Shown here piece by piece: positions 26,284-34,039 of a DNA stretch of 64,000 nt. The notes under the pieces were generated by a model that worked only from the letters and a program-made list of their open reading frames with translations, was not told the DNA's origin and searched no databases. Source of the DNA: Thermoprotei archaeon. GTDB lineage: Archaea > Thermoproteota > Thermoprotei > Thermoproteales > B15-G16. The translations under genes were made by a program, and so were the position numbers. The stretch covers positions 1-64,000 of the forward strand of contig QMRC01000007.1 in the NCBI GenBank assembly GCA_003649205.1, written 5' to 3'. Numbering within the stretch: the first letter of the stretch is position 1; each line of letters begins with the position of its first letter.

Positions 26284-27522
26284 ATGTGGGTAAATATGGG
26301 TAACTCAATCATCCTCAGTAGGTTGCGTAGATCAGTTACTGAGTTAAGTGTTAGGGCGACGTATAGGTATTTGGAGAGAGCTACTGAACTAGCTGCTAGT
26401 GGTGTTGAGGTTATTTCCCTCGGTATTGGTCAACCAGATTTCTCTCCTCCTGGGTACGTAATTGATGCGTTGAAGGAAGCCTGTGATAAGGGGATGTTTA
26501 GGTATGTTTCTTCACAAGGTACTGAGAGCTTTAAGAGAGCTGTTTCAGAGTTCCTGAAGTGTGAGTTAGGTGTTGATGTGAAACCTGACGAGGTTTTAGC
26601 TGTGCCCGGTGCATCTGCTGGTATCTTCATGGGGTTATATGCACTGCTCAATCCCGGTGATGAAGTTATTGTGTTGGATCCAGCATTTCCACAATACTTC
26701 GATGTTGTTAAGGTTCTTGGTGGTAGGGTTGTTCCAGTTAAATTAAGGGAGTTATCTGATGAATTTGTCGTGGATATCGATAATGTTGTTAGTGCTATTA
26801 CGGATAGAACTAAGGTCATCATCTTGAACACGCCACATAACCCCACAGGTATGGTTATTCCTGAGTCTACAATGATGAAGTTACTTGATGTGGCTAGAGA
26901 ACACGGAATTATTGTGCTAAGTGACGAGGTTTATGATCACTTCGTGTACGAGGGTAAACACACTAGCTGCCTACATCATCCTGAATGGAGAGACTTCTGC
27001 ATCTATGTCAATAGTCTCTCAAAGACCTTCGCTATGACCGGTTGGAGAGTAGGTTTTGTCGTAGCTAGAAGAGAAGTAATTCAGAAATTGAGTGCACTTG
27101 CCAACAACATATACAGCTGCTTACCTCCGTTCATCATGTATGCTGCTGAGGTAGCGCTTAGATCTGGTCTAGACTGGTTTAAGGAGGTATTACGGGAGTA
27201 CAGAAGACGTAGGGACTTAGCACTTAGTGAGTTACGTAAGGTCTCAGGTATTAGGTGTGTTAGACCTCGAGGAGCTTTCTACCTGTACCCAAATCTAAGT
27301 GATATCCTCAGTGAGTTGGGGCTATCTATTGGAGATTTCGTTGAGTTGCTGATAGTTAAGAAAGGTGTTGTTACGTTACCAAGTACTGTCTTCTCCATTG
27401 CTGGTGATGTTGAGCATATTCGCATGTCGTTTACTGTACCTGTTGAGAAGTTATTGTCCGGTCTCGCTAGGTTTAAAGATTTCATTGATGAGTTGAGGAG
27501 TATGAGAGGTAGAGTTAAGTAG
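26284..27522 (+). CDS. PLP-dependent aminotransferase, class I
   Basis: This 412-residue enzyme transfers amino groups, most likely from aspartate or aromatic/branched amino acids to 2-oxo acids. ISLGIGQPDFSPP, ILNTPHNPTGMV, LSDEVYDHFVYEG and VNSLSKTFAMTGWRVGF (PLP-lysine) are the usual class I motifs. ATG 26284 fits the TATA at 26257, implying leaderless transcription; ATG 26296 is the other choice. Third codon positions are T-rich. Confidence 0.92.
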   Translation: MWVNMGNSIILSRLRRSVTELSVRATYRYLERATELAASGVEVISLGIGQPDFSPPGYVIDALKEACDKGMFRYVSSQGTESFKRAVSEFLKCELGVDVKPDEVLAVPGASAGIFMGLYALLNPGDEVIVLDPAFPQYFDVVKVLGGRVVPVKLRELSDEFVVDIDNVVSAITDRTKVIILNTPHNPTGMVIPESTMMKLLDVAREHGIIVLSDEVYDHFVYEGKHTSCLHHPEWRDFCIYVNSLSKTFAMTGWRVGFVVARREVIQKLSALANNIYSCLPPFIMYAAEVALRSGLDWFKEVLREYRRRRDLALSELRKVSGIRCVRPRGAFYLYPNLSDILSELGLSIGDFVELLIVKKGVVTLPSTVFSIAGDVEHIRMSFTVPVEKLLSGLARFKDFIDELRSMRGRVK

Positions 27523-27546
27523 CTCTATTCACTTAGCCACTACTCA

Positions 27547-27596
27547 GTGATGAGAGGGACGTATTGATGATCTGTGATTGTAGGTGGAGCAGCTGA
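27547..27596 (+). ncRNA. Box C/D sRNA candidate 7 with two 16S rRNA guides
   Basis: C GTGATGA (27547-27553), a 10-nt guide GAGGGACGTA, D' TTGA (27564-27567), spacer TGATCT, C' GTGATTG (27574-27580), a 12-nt guide TAGGTGGAGCAG and D CTGA (27593-27596). The first guide is complementary to TACGTCCCT and the second, through GGAGCAG, to CTGCTCC; as I recall, archaeal 16S rRNA reads TACGTCCCTGCTCCTTG just before the 1390 primer site. Both guides would therefore act at neighbouring bases near the decoding region. The D box ends two bases before the ATG of the next gene. Confidence 0.72.
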
Positions 27597-27598
27597 TC

Positions 27599-27889
27599 AT
27601 GACCAAGGATGAGAAGCTTCTAAATGATATGAAGAGAACCCTGAGGAATATGCTCAAGAACTTTCGCCTATACTTTGACAAGTATGATAGGTTGAACTCA
27701 GAGGGTAGAGCACTACTCTGTAAGGTTGCTAGGATTGCTGCTGAGATACGACCTGAACTACTACCTAGGTTTAGGTATGTACTGAAAAGTGGTTCACTTA
27801 ATGACTTCATCAAGCTTGCGAGAGAGATACTTGGTGAGGAGGAGATTGAATCTTTCACTAACGAGTATGGTGTCACTAGCTATCAGTGA
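27599..27889 (+). CDS. Small helical protein framed by two sRNAs
   Basis: ATG 27599 gives a 96-residue helical protein (MTKDEKLLNDMKRTLRNMLK at the start, acidic end). A GTG at 27584 would extend it into the sRNA at 27547, which is less likely. It has no recognised family, no membrane segment and an ordinary codon use. Its stop is overlapped by the antisense sRNA at 27883. Its neighbours are the aminotransferase (upstream) and the amino-acid permease (convergent). Confidence 0.6.
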   Translation: MTKDEKLLNDMKRTLRNMLKNFRLYFDKYDRLNSEGRALLCKVARIAAEIRPELLPRFRYVLKSGSLNDFIKLAREILGEEEIESFTNEYGVTSYQ

Positions 27890-27931
27890 CCGAGGTTTTC
27901 CTCATCCATCAGGTCGGGACTTCCTCATCAC
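27883..27931 (-). ncRNA. Box C/D sRNA candidate 8, overlapping the 96-residue gene stop
   Basis: On the minus strand: C GTGATGA (27931-27925), a 12-nt guide GGAAGTCCCGAC, D' CTGA (27912-27909), C' TGGATGA (27908-27902), a 15-nt guide GGAAAACCTCGGTCA and D CTGA (27886-27883). The two internal boxes touch. The D box and part of the last guide lie antisense over the end of the small helical gene. Targets were not identified. Confidence 0.75.
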
Positions 27932-27958
27932 TGGAGAATCAATAGATTCGAGGTTAAC

Positions 27959-28648
27959 TTATACCTTCCTCAGGTAGCCAGGTAGTACGTACCTCTTCTC
28001 CACTATGTGACTTAGCTTAACTAGTGTGTAGCATATGAGGAGGTATATGAGTGCTGTCATTGCGTAAATCTCTAATGCTCTGAAGGTCCATGCAACCATG
28101 TACTCAGCTCTTCTCGTTAACTCCGGTACACCTATGATAGATGCGAGAGAGGTTTCCTTAATCAACGTCACAACTTCATTCATTAGTGCAGGTATGGCGT
28201 TTCTCAGTGCTTGAGGTACGAGTACCTTCATGTATGCTTGGTACCTAGAGAGCCCATCAACGAGTGAAGCCTCTAATTGATCCCTTGGTAATGCCTGAAG
28301 TACTGACCTCAAGATCTCAGCTTGATAAGCGCCACTGTTGAGACCTAGAGCTATGATACAGGCTGAGAGAGGGTTTAGTTTAATGCCTATGGAGGGTAAA
28401 CCGAAGTATATGAAGAGGAGCTGGACGAGTAGTGGTGTACCTCGGAAGAACTCTATGTATGCTGAGGCTATTGCCGAGACTAATCTACTACCTAGTAACC
28501 TACACATAGTGAGTACAGTACCGATCACAAATCCTATACCGAACCCACTTAAGCTAATTAGCAGAGTATAGTTAGCTCCCTTTACAAGATATGGAAAGAC
28601 CTGTGTAAAAAGTTGTAGGGTATTCATGACTCTCCACCTCTTACTCAC
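27959..28648 (-). CDS. Polar amino-acid ABC transporter permease
   Basis: This 229-residue integral membrane protein is a HisM/GlnP-type permease: about five transmembrane segments and the coupling EAA loop (SLVDGLSRYQAYMKVLVPQA). It is translated with the binding protein, whose end it overlaps by eight bases. No ATP-binding subunit gene is in the window, so the ATPase must be elsewhere or shared. Confidence 0.9.
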   Translation of the reverse strand: MSKRWRVMNTLQLFTQVFPYLVKGANYTLLISLSGFGIGFVIGTVLTMCRLLGSRLVSAIASAYIEFFRGTPLLVQLLFIYFGLPSIGIKLNPLSACIIALGLNSGAYQAEILRSVLQALPRDQLEASLVDGLSRYQAYMKVLVPQALRNAIPALMNEVVTLIKETSLASIIGVPELTRRAEYMVAWTFRALEIYAMTALIYLLICYTLVKLSHIVEKRYVLPGYLRKV

Positions 28649-29465
28649 CTGTTAACCACTTACTGATCTCCTCATCGAATATCTCATTCAGCTTACCTGT
28701 TGTACGGAGCTTCTCAAGTACCTTATTGATGAAGTACTTGAACTCTTCATCACCAGGTGGTAGCGCAATAGCTGTGAACTTCTCACTACCTGGAACAACG
28801 AATGCTATCTCTAGCTCAGGGAATTTCCTACATAGTACCTCAGCAAAGATGTTCCCTATTACAATTGCATCTACATCACCTCTCTTCAATGCCATGACCA
28901 TCTCAGGGTAAACCCTGTCATACGACTTGACTGTCGCCTTACCAGCCTTCTCAAGAACTTCCTTAGCCCACTCCTCTTGAACAGTACCCAGCTGAACACC
29001 AATGACTTTACCATAGAGATCCTCAACAGACCTAATACCACTACCCTTGAGAACTACAACAACACTACAACCCATGTAGTAAGGTATTGAAAAGTCAACA
29101 ACCTTCTCACGCTCTGCAGTAATCGACATATCTGCTATGACCATATCAACCATACCCTTCCTAAGTGCTTCAACTAAAGCTGCGAACTTCATGTCCTTGA
29201 CCTCAAGCTCAACACCAAGCTCCTTAGCAATTTCCTCAGCAATCCTAATGTCTATACCACAGTACTTACCTGCCTCAACGTACTCGAAGGGTGGCCAATC
29301 AGCTGATGTACCTACAATAAGCTTTCCACGCTGCTTAATGAGTTCAAGCCTAGATTTCGCAGTCTCTACAGGAACAGTAGCCGGCTTTAATAATGCTGTG
29401 CCAATGAGTAGACCAAGTACTAACCCTATGATTAGACCCACAGCAACATGTACTGAATACCTCAT
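28641..29465 (-). CDS. Amino-acid binding protein of an ABC transporter
   Basis: This 274-residue protein has an N-terminal anchor (HVAVGLIIGLVLGLLIGTAL) and a SBP_bac_3 domain: KLIVGTSADWPPFEYVE, GIDIRIAEEIAKELG, VVDFSIPYYMG and IGVQLGTVQEEWA. It should sit outside the membrane and deliver polar amino acids to the permease downstream. The upstream region has a likely TATA (minus-strand CTTATTAAAG about 35 bases before the ATG). Confidence 0.92.
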   Translation of the reverse strand: MRYSVHVAVGLIIGLVLGLLIGTALLKPATVPVETAKSRLELIKQRGKLIVGTSADWPPFEYVEAGKYCGIDIRIAEEIAKELGVELEVKDMKFAALVEALRKGMVDMVIADMSITAEREKVVDFSIPYYMGCSVVVVLKGSGIRSVEDLYGKVIGVQLGTVQEEWAKEVLEKAGKATVKSYDRVYPEMVMALKRGDVDAIVIGNIFAEVLCRKFPELEIAFVVPGSEKFTAIALPPGDEEFKYFINKVLEKLRTTGKLNEIFDEEISKWLTGE

Positions 29466-29854
29466 GGTCTCACTCTGCTCTCATTGTAGTGAATCTTTAA
29501 TAAGTATTGTTGCTTTACTAAGGATTTTGATTATGTAAACGAAGCTTTGTTTTTAAATTGCTAAATTTCAATTAACGTAGGTTATAGAGATCCAAACCAT
29601 ATACTTCGGCTGAGCACATTATTTGTCATTGATCAAATGTTCTTCCAGGCCAGTGCTTAAGTTAGTACCTAGCTTCAGAGCTATGTTTAATGTTCCTTAA
29701 ATGAGCTTTCTACTAACATCCCCACTTTTCTCAACTTTAACCGATTCAGTGAAGCTGGAGGTTACAGCATGTATCTAGGTGCTACGTTGGACCTAAATCA
29801 CGTGATAAAGAGCTAGGGAACTGAGAAACATGGGACTTAAGATGCTGTTGTGTG
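29466..29854. other. Intergenic stretch without a gene
   Basis: Both flanking genes lie on the minus strand. The first 80 bases contain the promoter of the binding-protein gene. The rest is AT-rich; I found no convincing open frame, sRNA boxes or strong repeat. Confidence 0.6.
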
Positions 29855-31252
29855 CTATGTCAAGTCTCTAACCACATTAACTACCTTCAAGAACTTCCTA
29901 TACATCCTAAGCAGTGGTTCTCTGAGTTCACTACTCGGCTCAACAACCTCGTACTTGACAACCTTCTCAACAGCATCCTTGAAACTACTGAATAACTTAG
30001 TTCCAACACCAGCTATAATTGCCGATCCAAGAGCTTCACATTCAGGTATAGTAACCCTCTTCACCTCTCTACCAAGTACTGAGCTAATTACTTTACATAG
30101 CGCTCTTCCTCTAGATACACCACCACCTAAGTAAACATCACCAATGTAATGACCTAATTCACCAAGATAGTCGACGATGTACTTAGTCAGGAAGCTCAAT
30201 CCTGCATAGAGACCTAGAGTGAGGTTAGGTATCGATGGTAGGAGGTTACTCAGTACAACGAACTTAGTAGGGTCCCAACCGACATCTCTCATAACTAGGT
30301 ACGGAGGTACTACGTAGGTACTTAGCTCAGCTACCTCCCTCATCAAGTACCTCTCGAGCAAATCATCGATTGCGCTCATGCTAAGTGATGACATGTTGTT
30401 TAACCACTCAATGAAGCCACCAAAGAGCACAATGACTAAACCACAAAGCCAAAGTCCATTGATTACATGTGGTGTGTTAACTAGTACATGAGGTGCAATA
30501 ACTTCCCTAGCACAATAATCAACTCCAGCACTAAACCCAGTCCTAATGAATAGCAATCCATCATTGATGATCCCGCAGCCAATAGCTGAGGCAAGGTAGT
30601 CGAAACACCCCTTAACAACAGCTATACCTTCAGGTAATCCCAAATCCTTAGCAATATCCCTTCTTAACCCACCAACAGTGAATCCGATAGGTAGTACCTC
30701 ACCGAAGTAATCTCGATCAACACCTAACCTCTCGAGCACAGAATAGTCAATAGCTAGAGGGCCGTCTGCTATTACTGTGTGCACCGCTCTACCCGTGAAC
30801 AGAAACGTCAAGTAATCATGTAAGTGGAAGAACTTAACACCTCTCCTAGCTAAATTCGGGTATCTCCTTAAGATCCAGAGCACCTTAGCTTCAAACATAG
30901 CAGGGCTACACTGCTTACCACTTACCTCACTTAGCTCCTTAGCCTCATTAACTGCAGGTGCCTCAAACCAAAGTAACGTAGGTTCAAGAACCTCCCCATT
31001 CTCAGAGCAAGGTATTACTGTTGGTGCTTGACCACTAATACACATAGCGACTATCCTCTGAAGATCTATATCTTGCTCTCTCAGTGTCTTCATAGCTCTA
31101 ACCAAAGCATCGTACACATCACGTACATTCCTAGTGTACCTAAATGTGTGATCCGTACACGTGGTAGTGATCTTCGATCCATCAATTGAAGCACACACTA
31201 CCTTCACTCTAGAGGTACCGACATCAATTCCAAGTACGAGTTCAGTAACCAT
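29855..31252 (-). CDS. FGGY-family carbohydrate kinase
   Basis: This 465-residue kinase has the two ASKHA-fold domains: LVLGIDVGTSRVKVV (phosphate 1), then ADGPLAIDYSVLE and GFSAGVDYCAREV, and IGDVYLGGGVSRG and ALGSAIIAG (adenosine, phosphate 2). It should phosphorylate a sugar or polyol such as xylulose or glycerol; the substrate is not readable. ATG 31252 is preferred over GTG 31264. It is divergent from the TatD-like gene. Confidence 0.88.
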   Translation of the reverse strand: MVTELVLGIDVGTSRVKVVCASIDGSKITTTCTDHTFRYTRNVRDVYDALVRAMKTLREQDIDLQRIVAMCISGQAPTVIPCSENGEVLEPTLLWFEAPAVNEAKELSEVSGKQCSPAMFEAKVLWILRRYPNLARRGVKFFHLHDYLTFLFTGRAVHTVIADGPLAIDYSVLERLGVDRDYFGEVLPIGFTVGGLRRDIAKDLGLPEGIAVVKGCFDYLASAIGCGIINDGLLFIRTGFSAGVDYCAREVIAPHVLVNTPHVINGLWLCGLVIVLFGGFIEWLNNMSSLSMSAIDDLLERYLMREVAELSTYVVPPYLVMRDVGWDPTKFVVLSNLLPSIPNLTLGLYAGLSFLTKYIVDYLGELGHYIGDVYLGGGVSRGRALCKVISSVLGREVKRVTIPECEALGSAIIAGVGTKLFSSFKDAVEKVVKYEVVEPSSELREPLLRMYRKFLKVVNVVRDLT

Positions 31253-31309
31253 CGAGAAGTACACTTAACCTCTTTAACCTCTTATCACTTTCCCCTGTAG
31301 TGAGAACCT

Positions 31310-32155
31310 ATGGAGTTGGTAATCACGGATAATCACCTCCACGTAAATCCTGTAAGAGGACGAGGACCTAGAGAAGTTGCAAAACTATTTCTAAGAGAAG
31401 GAGGTAGAGGAGCTGTTGTAGTGGCACTACTTAGCTGGCACTATGGGATCGCCCTAAGAGGTAGAGACGACATTACTCGATTCTATGACCTTGTTGTGAA
31501 GTCATGTGATGTATTTCGTGAGGTCGGTATTGTAGCTGTATCAATTGTTGGACTTCACCCAGCTGAGTACACTAAGTTAATCCAACTAGGTGTTAAGCCG
31601 AGTAAAGCTATGTCAATAATGGAGCTAGGTATAGAGATAGCTGCAGAGTACGTGAAATCAGGTAGAGCTGTTGGAATTGGTGAAGTAGGTCTTCCACACT
31701 GGTACGTTGATAAGAACACCTATTCACAGCTATGGAACTTACTCCTTCACGCACTAACCATTGCTAAGGATCTAGACTGCGTTATTCACCTTCACCTACC
31801 TAGAGACCTAGCTGTTGTCAGTAAGGTTGGTCAAGTAGTTAAGTCTCTTGGCTTAGAGAAGTCGAGAGTAATTCTCCATCACTCACTACCTGAAGTCAAT
31901 AGACCTGAAGTAGAGTTTTTTACACCATCCATACCAGCTAAGTGGAGTGACTTAGTTAGAGCCACTAGGTGTAGACCAGTGTATCTAGTAGAGAGTGATT
32001 ACCTAGATGACCCGAGTAGACCGGGCTGTGTTGTTGAGCCTTGGGTACTTGCCAGGCGTGTGAAGAGGTTACTCAATGAAGGTTTTGTAGATTTTAACTA
32101 CCTTGATACTGTTCTCAGGAAGAACTTTGAGAAGGTTTACAGAGTTTCCCTCTAG
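31310..32155 (+). CDS. TatD-like metal-dependent hydrolase
   Basis: This 281-residue TIM-barrel protein contains ITDNHLHVNP at the N terminus (metal His pair), VGIGEVGLPHW (bridging Glu), VIHLHLP and VILHHSLPE, all consistent with the TatD/amidohydrolase group of deoxyribonucleases. The final Asp ligand corresponds to VESDYLDDP. The substrate could be DNA or a small molecule. It converges with the VIT-like gene and shares four bases with it. Confidence 0.83.
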   Translation: MELVITDNHLHVNPVRGRGPREVAKLFLREGGRGAVVVALLSWHYGIALRGRDDITRFYDLVVKSCDVFREVGIVAVSIVGLHPAEYTKLIQLGVKPSKAMSIMELGIEIAAEYVKSGRAVGIGEVGLPHWYVDKNTYSQLWNLLLHALTIAKDLDCVIHLHLPRDLAVVSKVGQVVKSLGLEKSRVILHHSLPEVNRPEVEFFTPSIPAKWSDLVRATRCRPVYLVESDYLDDPSRPGCVVEPWVLARRVKRLLNEGFVDFNYLDTVLRKNFEKVYRVSL

Positions 32156-32796
32156 CTGATGAACCTAGTTAGTGCCAGTACCAGTAGACCTGCTAGCAGG
32201 GTATAGAGACCATAGGTTAGAGGTCTTCTACCTGTGTACTTACCCAATAGAGCACCAACTACATACAACATAGCTAGTGCTATGGCTATTGACATCACTA
32301 TGGCATAGGTGTTCGGTATGATGCCGTGTACTGCTAACATGAATGGTACCGTTATCAGTAGAGCTGTTACAAAAGGACAGAAACCACTTAAAACCGCGGA
32401 GTACATAGCAGCAAACTTCTCAGCTCTCTCAATAGCTGTCTTCCTAAGTTTCGTCAGTAGAACATGCTCTAATTCAGTAATTCTTCTACTTCTCTCAGCC
32501 CACTCAGTAATCAGTGTGCTGACTGTACCTGAGAGTCCAGAACCAACAGCTGCACCAATACCTAGGCCAAGCAGTATCTCAGGTCTCTCACTAGCACCAG
32601 CAACGTAGGAAAACAGCACAGCACCTAAGAGAGTTAAGGTTATGTCAAAGGTATTTGAGACAGCATATCTCCTAGCAACTTCTGAAGCTCTAGTAATTCT
32701 CAGGTAGAATTTAACAGTATGCAAGTTACGTCTCATAAATGAAACTAATCGTCTAAGTACCTTCAGTACCAAGCTACGTGACAATCCCCTCACCAC
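32152..32796 (-). CDS. VIT1/CCC1-like membrane protein
   Basis: This 214-residue protein has about five transmembrane segments and a VIT-type layout: FDITLTLLGAVLFSYVAG, then GIGAAVGSGLSGTVSTLITEWAERS. In the iron/manganese vacuolar transporter family, similar motifs sit at the ends of the helices. A role in metal export or storage is plausible, but substrate residues are not certain here. The feo genes lie 24 kb away. Confidence 0.7.
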   Translation of the reverse strand: MVRGLSRSLVLKVLRRLVSFMRRNLHTVKFYLRITRASEVARRYAVSNTFDITLTLLGAVLFSYVAGASERPEILLGLGIGAAVGSGLSGTVSTLITEWAERSRRITELEHVLLTKLRKTAIERAEKFAAMYSAVLSGFCPFVTALLITVPFMLAVHGIIPNTYAIVMSIAIALAMLYVVGALLGKYTGRRPLTYGLYTLLAGLLVLALTRFIS

Positions 32797-32875
32797 GTAG
32801 AGATTCCGAGTAGCGAGGTTAAGAACATTAATTGAGGAAACGAGATTTTCGTCAGCCTCACATAGTTAAGTCTCT

Positions 32876-32924
32876 TCAGCTCCTCTGACTCACATCACAT
32901 ACTCAGACCGGGCGTCTTCATCAC
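32876..32924 (-). ncRNA. Box C/D sRNA candidate 9
   Basis: On the minus strand: C GTGATGA (32924-32918), an 11-nt guide AGACGCCCGGT, D' CTGA (32906-32903), spacer GTAT, C' GTGATGT (32898-32892), a 12-nt guide GAGTCAGAGGAG and D CTGA (32879-32876). All boxes are near-perfect. It stands alone between the VIT-like and methyltransferase genes, on their strand. Targets were not identified. Confidence 0.78.
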
Positions 32925-32982
32925 ACAGTATACTCAATGAGGTATTCGGTACTTAATCTCTCTTCTCTAATTTACTCAGTAC

Positions 32983-33606
32983 CTACTCCTTTCGCGACAC
33001 ATACACCCTATACCCAGCTTCAGAACCAACAACATCACAATTGCCAAATACCTGAAGCATTCTCTCCATTAACCTCCTACCACCCTTATTGTGTCGAGCA
33101 ACGAGCTGCAGCAATCCACCTCTCTCTAGGTACTGTGGAGCCTCATCAATTACTCTATAACACACATCAAGGCCAGCAGATATCGGAGGGTTGCATAGTA
33201 TTGCATTGAACTTCTCTCCTCTAACTGGCTCATATAGATCTCCCTCTCTAACCTCAGCATTGTGAATATCATTTAGCTTTAAGTTCTCTCGAGCTAGTTT
33301 CACGGCTAGCTTATTGATATCCGTCAAGATCACGTAGCCTCTAGGAGCTAACTTAGCAGCAACTATACCAATTACACCGTATCCACATCCAAGATCGAGG
33401 ATTCTCCATCCATCCTCAATTATCATGTACTTGAGTAGTACCTCAGTACCCTTATCCAATTTCCTTGCTGAGAATATGCCAGGCGCTGATATTAACTTGA
33501 CGTAGATACCCCTAATCTGCACCTCAATAGTGTACCTCCTACCTGTATCCCTAGGTCTCTTCGAGTAGTAATGGTAGTGAGACATCTCAATCCCTACATC
33601 TTCCAT
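32983..33606 (-). CDS. Class I SAM methyltransferase, RsmC-like
   Basis: This 207-residue protein has the SAM motif DLGCGYGVIGIVAAK, acidic post-I residues (VILTDINKLAVKLAREN) and a CNPPISAG motif IV, the pattern of N2-guanine/N6-adenine-type methylases related to RsmC. It probably modifies rRNA. It overlaps the upstream 125-residue gene by 13 bases; the ATG at 33585 (MSHYHYY) is an alternative start. Confidence 0.85.
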   Translation of the reverse strand: MEDVGIEMSHYHYYSKRPRDTGRRYTIEVQIRGIYVKLISAPGIFSARKLDKGTEVLLKYMIIEDGWRILDLGCGYGVIGIVAAKLAPRGYVILTDINKLAVKLARENLKLNDIHNAEVREGDLYEPVRGEKFNAILCNPPISAGLDVCYRVIDEAPQYLERGGLLQLVARHNKGGRRLMERMLQVFGNCDVVGSEAGYRVYVSRKE

Positions 33607-33971
33607 CTGGGTCTCAACTTAACGATACCTAGCGTTGAGCATATTTCAATGCACCAACCTGCTAGTAATTTAGCAATTTCAATTCTAGCTTCTTCCTCCG
33701 TATACGATACTCCTCTACAGGTCTCTAGCACGTGCTTAGCTACCTCACCATCGACTCTACTGTAGAACTTATTCGTTAGTATCTGCAGTAGCTCAGCGAG
33801 CGACACGGTACCTGATTCAACAATTTTCTTTACGTACTCTAGATCCTCTCCTCTCGGTACTACATCATCTACATGTGCTTCACCTTTTCTCTTCCTTGCT
33901 TCCTCTAAGTACTTGATTAGTGGTGTGTAGTCTCCAACTACTGATCCATTTGCGAAGAGTGGTAATGTCAC
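33594..33971 (-). CDS. Hypothetical helical protein
   Basis: This 125-residue protein is mainly helical with a charged N-terminal half; the C-terminal part (AKLLAGWCIEICSTLGI) is more hydrophobic. I do not recognise a family. It overlaps the start of the methyltransferase, so the two may be functionally tied, perhaps as RNA-modification partners; this is inference. Confidence 0.7.
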   Translation of the reverse strand: MTLPLFANGSVVGDYTPLIKYLEEARKRKGEAHVDDVVPRGEDLEYVKKIVESGTVSLAELLQILTNKFYSRVDGEVAKHVLETCRGVSYTEEEARIEIAKLLAGWCIEICSTLGIVKLRPRWKM

Positions 33972-34010
33972 GTTGAGTACACCTCTGCACCTAGAGTAAT
34001 ACAGTATGGC

Positions 34011-34019
34011 TTAAAATAT
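34011..34019 (+). promoter_or_regulatory. TATA box of the B12/radical-SAM-like gene
   Basis: TTAAAATAT lies about 25 bases upstream of ATG 34040, compatible with leaderless transcription. Confidence 0.5.
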
Positions 34020-34039
34020 AGTCTTCGCGTGTATGCTTG

